The position numbers and the translations under genes were made by a program. Under the pieces are notes generated by a model. That model saw only the letters and a program-made list of their open reading frames with translations. It made no database searches and was not told the DNA's origin. 5,785 nucleotides of DNA, taken from positions 1 to 5,785 of the forward strand of contig ONYR01000202.1 in NCBI GenBank assembly GCA_900322165.1, in the 5' to 3' direction. The DNA comes from an uncultured Eubacteriales bacterium (lineage in GTDB: Bacteria; Bacillota; Clostridia; Lachnospirales; Bianqueaceae). The number at the start of each line of letters is the position of its first letter. The stretch's first letter is position 1. This document shows positions 1 through 4,325 of this stretch, piece after piece.

Positions 1-432
1 GTCGTTGTCGATGGTCTTGGGGACACCCATGAAGCGGATCGGAGAACCAATGCGCTCTCCGTACTGGCTCAGCTTGTTGATGGTATCCATGCTGTCGTTA
101 CCGCCAATGTAGAAGAACCACTCGATATCCAACTTCTTCAGGATCGCGAAGAGCTTTTCGTACGTGGCTTCGTCCTCGTTCGGATCGGGAAGCTTATAGC
201 GGCAGCTGCCAAGGAAAGAGGAAGGCGTGCGCTTTAAGAGCTCGATATCCATAAAGGTTTTGAGGCGCTGCCCAAGGTCGCAGACCTTCTCATCGAGAAG
301 TCCCTGAATACCGTGCAGCATTCCGTAAACATGCTCCGCTCCGCGCATTTCGCATGCCTGGAAAACACCGGCGAGACTGGAATTGATAACGGAAGTGGGG
401 CCGCCGCTTTGACCGACGATTGCGTTTGCCAT
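1..432 (-). CDS. pfp: Pyrophosphate-dependent 6-phosphofructokinase, N-terminal part (cut by window edge)
   Basis: This cytoplasmic glycolytic enzyme phosphorylates fructose 6-phosphate to fructose 1,6-bisphosphate; the PPi-dependent form is reversible. Only the first 144 residues are visible and the frame is still open at the left edge. The protein opens with MANAIVGQSGGPTSVINSSL, the N-terminal glycine-rich phosphate-binding segment of the family (residues 5-20). GGNDSMDT lies at residues 110-117 and GVPKTIDND, the substrate/catalytic loop, at 136-144. Two positions separate donors in this family. The residue equivalent to E. coli Gly104 is Asp113 here, and the one equivalent to Gly124 is Lys139; this pair marks PPi-dependent enzymes. 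Asn112 sits where E. coli PfkA has Asp103, which I recall as usual in this clade but cannot check here. The start at 432 is preceded by AGGAGG (449-444) with 11 bases between. It appears to be transcribed alone from the promoter at 520-549. The family is very secure; PPi rather than ATP use is inferred from residues. Confidence 0.93.
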   Translation of the reverse strand, partial: MANAIVGQSGGPTSVINSSLAGVFQACEMRGAEHVYGMLHGIQGLLDEKVCDLGQRLKTFMDIELLKRTPSSFLGSCRYKLPDPNEDEATYEKLFAILKKLDIEWFFYIGGNDSMDTINKLSQYGERIGSPIRFMGVPKTIDND

Positions 433-443
433 AATAAAAATGA

Positions 444-449
444 CCTCCT
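444..449 (-). promoter_or_regulatory. Ribosome binding site of the phosphofructokinase gene
   Basis: AGGAGG on the minus strand, 11 bases before the ATG at 432. It fixes the start of the phosphofructokinase. Confidence 0.85.
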
Positions 450-461
450 GCAAAAGAATAA

Positions 462-490
462 GGCAAGGCGAAAGCGAGCGAAGCCCTGCC
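462..490 (-). other. Stem-loop in the phosphofructokinase 5' leader
   Basis: On the minus strand GGCAGGGC (490-483) pairs with GCCTTGCC (469-462), giving an 8-base-pair GC-rich stem with one G-U wobble and a 13-base loop. It is followed by a T-rich stretch (TTATTCTTTT, 461-452) that runs to just before the ribosome binding site. The shape resembles a weak intrinsic terminator or a leader stabiliser in the roughly 80-base untranslated leader. Function is unknown. Confidence 0.45.
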
Positions 491-519
491 GAAAAACGTT
501 AACTGGCTGAATTAAATCA

Positions 520-549
520 ATCATACTCTACGAATAAAAGCCCTGTCAA
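520..549 (-). promoter_or_regulatory. Promoter of the phosphofructokinase gene
   Basis: The minus strand carries TTGACA (549-544), an 18-base spacer, and TATGAT (525-520). The -35 is a perfect match and the -10 matches 5 of 6 positions of the housekeeping sigma consensus. Transcription would begin near 513, leaving a leader of about 80 bases before the ATG at 432. The -35 lies within the hairpin of the terminator at 537-586. This suggests constitutive expression of the phosphofructokinase, independent of the upstream operon. Confidence 0.75.
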
Positions 550-586
550 CGGTCCTTGGATGAGAGGTCCGTGAAGGGCTTTTTTT
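537..586 (-). terminator. Rho-independent terminator after the iron-sulfur protein gene
   Basis: AAAAGCCCT (536/537-544) pairs with AGGGCTTTT (575-583). The stem continues, past single-base bulges, through TCA/TGA and CGG/CCG around a loop of about 16 bases. On the minus strand the A-rich side is entered 4 bases after the stop codon at 591, and the hairpin exits into TTTTATT. On the plus strand it ends in a run of seven T, so it could act in both directions. No plus-strand gene in the window ends here; its evident client is the iron-sulfur protein gene. Confidence 0.82.
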
Positions 587-590
587 GGTC

Positions 591-1736
591 TTAATTGTCT
601 ATATCCTTAGGGCTGAGAGCGTTAGCTTCAGCTGCAGCCTTGGCGGCTTTTTCGGCTTTGAGGGCCTCCGAGCGCTCAAGTGCTTTCGCTTTGCGCAGGC
701 AGGAGGTGCAGAGCCCGCGCTCGGCGTCCTTGGTGCGCGGCTTGCCGCAGGTTGCGCAGTAATACAGCGGGATCTTTTTCAGGGCCACGCGGTCAAGGGA
801 AGATACTTTCATCGGCGCGGTCTTGGTGATGCCTCCGACTTTGCAGGTGCTGGCGCAAACGGGGCAATCGATGCAGCGCCAGGGTTCAACCGTTGGAATG
901 AGCGTATCTCCGCTGGTCACAAATTTGAGGGCTTTCTGCGGACAGGTCAATGCGCAGGCGTTGCAGCCGTAGCAGTTGTCCGTAAACACCGGCAGCGTCA
1001 TGCGGTAGCGCGGCTTAGCCGCTCCTTCGGGTACTTTCAAAGCTGCATCCTTAACCGCGTCGCGCAGCATGGCACGGTAGAACAGACCGGAATCGCGCTG
1101 ATCCAAAGGTTCCGGCAGGGTCTGTGTGGCTTCGTCGATCGGCATGTGGCGGAAAAACTGAAGGAGATCCCGCCGACTCATGCCGGTGTTTTCGGGAACG
1201 TATGGGGTGCCGTTTTCGAGCACCTTGACTTTTTGAGCGTAGAGATCGTCTCCGAGAAATTCGCGGAGACGGGTGAGATTCTCCTTAATCAACGCTTTAA
1301 ACCCTTCTCGGGTGCATTTGCCACAGGCGTTAAGGGAAATGACAAGCCCTTTGCTGATTGCGGCCATCGCGAGCTGCTCCCAGCTGATCGCGGCAAGGCA
1401 GCTGACATGAAGCGAAAGCACCGTGGAATCGTCCTCATCACAGCTGATGCCAAGCTCTCCGGCCTTGCCAAGCGCCATCAGAAAGCGGTCGACACGTACG
1501 GCGGGAGGCGCGATGGAGCGGGCAGGGCAATGAGCACTGCAGATGCCGCACTTGATACAGTCCTTGTAGTCCGGGCGTTTGCGCTTTCCTTCGGGATAGG
1601 CCATGACCGGGCAAACTTCCGTGCAGACCGAACAATCCCCGCCGCCGGTCTTGCGGTCAAGACAGCGGGAGGAAATGTATGTAGGAAGGTCTTTGATCGA
1701 GTAGTTTAAAGCTAATTGTTCTTGGATGCTTTCCAT
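591..1736 (-). CDS. Multi-cluster 4Fe-4S ferredoxin-domain protein with C-terminal zinc-ribbon-like motif
   Basis: A 381-residue protein probably involved in intracellular electron transfer; the partner is unknown. Residues 25-75 form a first ferredoxin-like module: Cys35-x2-Cys38-x3-Cys42-Pro, then a standard Cys60-x2-Cys63-x2-Cys66-x3-Cys70-Pro. The first motif lacks its leading cysteine (Gly32 is there); Cys25 may substitute. A second module follows at 255-298, Cys255/258/261/265-Pro then Cys288/291/294/298. Together they could bind four clusters. A central segment (about 95-165) contains Cys99, Cys113 and a CGKC pair (138/141) in a domain I cannot name. Cys327-x2-Cys330 and Cys343-x2-Cys346 look like a zinc ribbon, followed by an Ala/Lys/Glu-rich helical tail. 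There is no signal peptide or membrane segment, so it is predicted cytoplasmic. GGAG lies 6 bases before the ATG. It starts 51 bases after the regulator gene with no terminator between, so cotranscription is likely. The iron-sulfur assignment is secure; the biological role is not. Confidence 0.9.
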   Translation of the reverse strand: MESIQEQLALNYSIKDLPTYISSRCLDRKTGGGDCSVCTEVCPVMAYPEGKRKRPDYKDCIKCGICSAHCPARSIAPPAVRVDRFLMALGKAGELGISCDEDDSTVLSLHVSCLAAISWEQLAMAAISKGLVISLNACGKCTREGFKALIKENLTRLREFLGDDLYAQKVKVLENGTPYVPENTGMSRRDLLQFFRHMPIDEATQTLPEPLDQRDSGLFYRAMLRDAVKDAALKVPEGAAKPRYRMTLPVFTDNCYGCNACALTCPQKALKFVTSGDTLIPTVEPWRCIDCPVCASTCKVGGITKTAPMKVSSLDRVALKKIPLYYCATCGKPRTKDAERGLCTSCLRKAKALERSEALKAEKAAKAAAEANALSPKDIDN

Positions 1737-1787
1737 CGGATTCTCCGTAATGCTGGGATATCTTTTAAGCTTTCAATCAGCAGAATA

Positions 1788-3974
1788 TCAAGACTTTAAT
1801 CGGTTTCGGTACTCGGAAGGCGTGGTTCCTGTCTGACGGCGGAAGTTACGCGAGAAGGTGTCGAGACTGGAATAGCCGACCTGGTCCGCGATCTGGGCAA
1901 CGGATAGGGAACTGTCTTCAAGCAGTTCAAGGGAGCGGTTAATGCGCTGCAAATGAACATATTCGTTGATGGTCGTATCCATTTCGGATCGGAACAAGCG
2001 GCTCAAGTGCTGCACACTGCATCCGACGGATTCGCAGATGAGCGGCAGGGAGAGATTGTAATCGTTCAGATTCTGATTGATGTAGTCGCAGGCACGGGTG
2101 ACAAGAGAGCTGGCAGGCTTCTCCACGCGCGGTTCGAGATCAGAGAAAACACGGCGAGCCACTTCATTCAGCTCGATGGGCGAGGTTCGGCTGTTTGTAA
2201 TCTGTTCAAAGGCTTCTTTTCGCTTTTCGAGCGGAAGAGAAGAACGGAACAGGGTTTCAATTAAGATGTTGCTGACGGTTCGGGTACGGCTGCGGAACAA
2301 GGCCGTGTGCTCGGAATAGGGGAGAATATTTTCCTGAATCAGGGTATCAACCATGGAGGGAATCAGATCAAACTTATCGAGAAGCACCGTGTTGATTAAG
2401 ACCTGCAGCTGCTTCAGATAGTTGCCACCCATCAAAATGCCGGGATGACGGTCGATCTCCTCCTGGAAAACAACATCGGATTCACTGCCTACGGCACTGA
2501 TAAAATCATAGGTATCCAGTGTTTCCTCGAAGCTGCGGCCGATATCCTCGGCGCTTTCGGTCCATCGCCCGACGACACAGGAGATGGAGACCTGAAAACT
2601 GTCTTTAAGGAAAGAAATCACTTTATCCAGCGTGTCACGGATCTCTTCTTTAATATTCTCAGTGTTTTTGACACTGAAGATAACCGTGTAATTGGGATAC
2701 ATATCGACACAGGCTGTCGAGAAGTCCGCGCTCTCATAGCGGGAAAACGCGGCTTGGAAGATAACGTCGAGTACCTGTACGGATTCCTTGGTTGCCTTCT
2801 CGGACCAGATTTTACCGTAATCCTGAATAAAGAGGGTGGCTGCGTAATAGCCTTTGCCACGCTCAATACCGGAGGATCGGAGCAGATCATCATCGGCGTT
2901 CTGATATCCGTTCATCAGGTACCGCATATTGCGGGCTCGCTTCAGTTCCTGGCCACTTTGCTCGTTTTCGCGGAACCGAATAATCGATTGGTGGACGGCC
3001 TGCCAAAGCTCTTCATAAGAAGTTCCGTGCTGCTCTGTTTTGGGCAAAGCTTCAACCAGCGCGGAAATACGTTTGTAACGCCGCGTGTAGTCACGAGTAA
3101 ACACCCAAATGAAATACAAGGTAATGATGGCAAAGTAGAACAGGAAAGCGGTCAGAATATAATGAAGCGGTCGGTGGTATTCCTCCGTTGAAAGAGCCAC
3201 CACATAGTTAAAATACTCACCGGCTCGGCGCATACACACAACTTTTTTGCCAAGAAGGGAAGAGACAGCCTCATCCGATTCCCACTCGACTATTTCATGA
3301 GAGAGGACAAGCGTAGAAATTTCACATTGATCATTATACAGACAGCAGAGATCGGCATCGACCTGATCCATGATTCGAACAAAGTCACGGCTTTTCAGTG
3401 TGATCACGAGCATATTCGGGGATCGGTCTGCTTCGTCCTCCGAAAAGCGAACCAGATAATAAGGCGGAGCATAATTCTGGTTGACAGCATTCCATCCTGA
3501 GCGGACGGATTCCGGAGTAAGCGCGATCGAATTGTCGATAGTAGACAAAAGCGCGGCGGCCGATTTGTAAAGGAAATAACCAAACGGATTAATAATAACA
3601 TCCTTCGAAGGGCTGAGGAGATAGATCTGATCGATGAAAGGACTGTTCTGATAATAAAAATTCAGGCGGCTGACAAGATCGGCATAATCGTTTGAAGAGA
3701 GCGAGGATGTTCGAAGAATCCTGTTTATTTCCGGATCGGTACGAATCATCGAAGCGGTCTGCTCGGTTTCGGAAAGAATGCCGGAAGCCGATTCTTCAAG
3801 CAGATCAACTTTCAACTTGGCGTTCGTTTCGATCTGGGAGTGGATAGCTGCCCTTACGACAAACAGAAGTGCCAGACCGAGAAGCAGGGGAATCAGCGCC
3901 AGTACGACATAGCGTAGTGCTTCCTTTCGAGCGGTTCGGACTCCATGTACGAATGAACGGAAAAATGTATTCAT
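1788..3974 (-). CDS. Membrane-anchored AraC-family transcriptional regulator with extracellular Cache-like sensor
   Basis: A 728-residue one-protein sensor and DNA-binding regulator. A short basic N-terminus leads into TM1 (about 21-43, LRYVVLALIPLLLGLALLFVV). An extracytoplasmic region of about 44-270 has the long helix then mixed fold expected of a dCache ligand-binding domain. TM2 is about 271-292 (YILTAFLFYFAIITLYFIW). A basic, probably coiled-coil linker (293-350) precedes a central cytoplasmic domain (about 370-600) that I cannot name. The C-terminus is an AraC-type pair of helix-turn-helix motifs: about 639-665, and about 689-725 with SVAQIADQVGYSSLDTFSRN and the typical TTPSEYR ending. 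No receiver domain is seen, so it does not look like a phosphorylated response regulator. The frame extends 40 codons upstream to 4094, but the ATG at 3974 is preceded by GGGAGA at 6-base spacing, and the extension would translate the operator-like repeats. Such proteins usually control neighbouring carbohydrate genes, here probably the divergent sulfatase and itself. The ligand is unknown. Confidence 0.92.
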   Translation of the reverse strand: MNTFFRSFVHGVRTARKEALRYVVLALIPLLLGLALLFVVRAAIHSQIETNAKLKVDLLEESASGILSETEQTASMIRTDPEINRILRTSSLSSNDYADLVSRLNFYYQNSPFIDQIYLLSPSKDVIINPFGYFLYKSAAALLSTIDNSIALTPESVRSGWNAVNQNYAPPYYLVRFSEDEADRSPNMLVITLKSRDFVRIMDQVDADLCCLYNDQCEISTLVLSHEIVEWESDEAVSSLLGKKVVCMRRAGEYFNYVVALSTEEYHRPLHYILTAFLFYFAIITLYFIWVFTRDYTRRYKRISALVEALPKTEQHGTSYEELWQAVHQSIIRFRENEQSGQELKRARNMRYLMNGYQNADDDLLRSSGIERGKGYYAATLFIQDYGKIWSEKATKESVQVLDVIFQAAFSRYESADFSTACVDMYPNYTVIFSVKNTENIKEEIRDTLDKVISFLKDSFQVSISCVVGRWTESAEDIGRSFEETLDTYDFISAVGSESDVVFQEEIDRHPGILMGGNYLKQLQVLINTVLLDKFDLIPSMVDTLIQENILPYSEHTALFRSRTRTVSNILIETLFRSSLPLEKRKEAFEQITNSRTSPIELNEVARRVFSDLEPRVEKPASSLVTRACDYINQNLNDYNLSLPLICESVGCSVQHLSRLFRSEMDTTINEYVHLQRINRSLELLEDSSLSVAQIADQVGYSSLDTFSRNFRRQTGTTPSEYRNRLKS

Positions 3975-4034
3975 ACAATCTCTCCCGTGAGAAGGATGGA
4001 ATCGGTTAAAAAGCGTTTTGAAACAAAGAGAAGA

Positions 4035-4088
4035 TTCGCGGATTATCACATGCCCGCAGATTTTCGCTTGCCCGCAGATTTGAACATT
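4035..4088. repeat. Three direct repeats with an 18-base period, probable operator
   Basis: Units at 4035-4052, 4053-4070 and 4071-4088 read TTCGCGGATTATCACATG, CCCGCAGATTTTCGCTTG and CCCGCAGATTTGAACATT. The shared core is CGC-R-GATT at the same place in each unit; the last two share 13 bases (TGCCCGCAGATTT, 4051-4063 and 4069-4081). A fourth, looser copy, GCGGATTT, lies at 4129-4136, 55 bases after the third core. AraC-family proteins bind direct repeats, so autoregulation or control of the divergent promoter is plausible. The repeats are seen directly; binding is inferred. Confidence 0.65.
4042..4050 (-). promoter_or_regulatory. Candidate extended -10 promoter element of the regulator gene
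   Basis: On the minus strand TGTGATAAT (4050-4042) fits the extended -10 pattern TGn followed by GATAAT (5 of 6). There is no good -35 at 16-18 bases upstream. It overlaps the first direct repeat, which would suit autoregulation. An alternative is a perfect TATAAT at 4163-4158, also without a clear -35. Confidence 0.4.
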
Positions 4089-4157
4089 CCGCACAGAAAA
4101 GAGAAAGCATGGGGAAATGAGAAGGATTGCGGATTTGCGAAAACGGAATCTTTCTTT

Positions 4158-4163
4158 ATTATA
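4158..4163 (-). promoter_or_regulatory. Alternative -10 element (TATAAT) for the regulator gene
   Basis: A perfect minus-strand TATAAT with no convincing -35 at the right distance. If used, the leader would be about 180 bases and would cover the three direct repeats. Confidence 0.3.
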
Positions 4164-4178
4164 AGTACATTCCGGATG

Positions 4179-4190
4179 AAAGCATGCTTT
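4179..4190. repeat. 12-base palindrome AAAGCATGCTTT
   Basis: A perfect inverted repeat in the divergent region, followed on the plus strand by more T. It could be a protein binding site; no family is recognised. Confidence 0.45.
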
Positions 4191-4195
4191 TTTCG

Positions 4196-4215
4196 GCTGT
4201 ATCGTTCAATACAGC
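4196..4215. promoter_or_regulatory. Inverted repeat GCTGTAT-N6-ATACAGC, operator-like
   Basis: Two perfect 7-base arms are separated by 6 bases (CGTTCA), ending 9 bases before the TTGACA element at 4225. The position just upstream of the sulfatase -35 suits an activator or repressor dimer. It is not followed by a T run in either direction, so it is unlikely to be a terminator. Confidence 0.5.
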
Positions 4216-4224
4216 AGAACCATG

Positions 4225-4253
4225 TTGACATCTCAATCTATTATATTTCAAAT
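4225..4253 (+). promoter_or_regulatory. Candidate promoter of the sulfatase gene
   Basis: TTGACA (4225-4230) is a perfect -35. At 17 bases lies TCAAAT (4248-4253), which matches the -10 consensus at 4 of 6 positions and lacks the important A at position 2. A better-looking TATATT (4242-4247) is only 11 bases away, too close. A strong -35 with a poor -10 would suit a regulated promoter. The leader would be about 65 bases. Confidence 0.5.
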
Positions 4254-4263
4254 TTCATGAAAT
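4252..4263. repeat. 12-base palindrome ATTTCATGAAAT with flanking half-sites
   Basis: A perfect inverted repeat at the expected -10/start region of the sulfatase promoter. Outer arms TTTCA (4246-4250) and TGAAA (4263-4267) extend the symmetry slightly off centre. A repressor bound here would block transcription; that is inference. Confidence 0.45.
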
Positions 4264-4310
4264 GAAAAGGTTTCGTCAAGAAAAGCCCTGATCACTACGT
4301 AGATAACTGT

Positions 4311-4319
4311 AGGAGGTGA
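4311..4319 (+). promoter_or_regulatory. Ribosome binding site of the sulfatase gene
   Basis: AGGAGGTGA is a full-length match to the anti-Shine-Dalgarno sequence, 6 bases before the GTG at 4326. Its TGA (4317-4319) is in frame with the sulfatase, so no start further upstream is possible. Confidence 0.9.
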
Positions 4320-4325
4320 AAGTTC

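Larger units (their letters stand above)
3975..4325. promoter_or_regulatory. Divergent intergenic control region between the regulator and sulfatase genes
   Basis: This 351-base region holds no credible gene. It carries, from the regulator side: a ribosome binding site at 3981-3986, three direct repeats (4035-4088), palindromes at 4179-4190, 4196-4215 and 4252-4263, a TTGACA element at 4225-4230 and the sulfatase ribosome binding site at 4311-4319. A 9-base repeat, GAAAGCATG, occurs at 4103-4111 and 4178-4186. The layout is typical of a shared control region for a divergently transcribed regulator and target; the regulatory logic is inferred. Confidence 0.7.

Noticed and set aside
1145..1185. 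MSRRDLLQFF in the iron-sulfur protein (residues 186-195), resembling a twin-arginine export motif
   Set aside because: It is internal, not N-terminal, and is not followed by a hydrophobic segment, so it is not an export signal.
1609..1635. The Cys35/38/42 spacing considered as a radical SAM motif, which would make the gene a sulfatase maturase
   Set aside because: Radical SAM enzymes use Cx3Cx2C; here it is Cx2Cx3C-Pro, the ferredoxin order, and no SAM-binding barrel is evident.
585..1709. A 374-codon plus-strand open frame
   Set aside because: It lies wholly antisense to the cysteine-motif gene at 591-1736. Its product shows no recognisable motif, and the minus-strand frame has conserved ferredoxin motifs and a ribosome binding site.
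2445..3191. A 248-codon plus-strand open frame
   Set aside because: It is antisense to the central domain of the AraC regulator and has no motif or convincing ribosome binding site.
3975..4094. A 40-residue N-terminal extension of the AraC regulator
   Set aside because: The ATG at 3974 has a well-placed GGGAGA. The extension contains the repeated ICG residues produced by translating the 18-base direct repeats, so it is noncoding.
4046..4231. A 61-codon minus-strand frame, and an overlapping 92-codon plus-strand frame at 3987-4265, in the divergent intergenic region
   Set aside because: Both cover the promoters, repeats and palindromes, lack a good ribosome binding site and encode no recognisable motif.
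4295..4302. An 8-base palindrome CTACGTAG near the sulfatase ribosome binding site
   Set aside because: It is too short to distinguish from chance and has no second copy.
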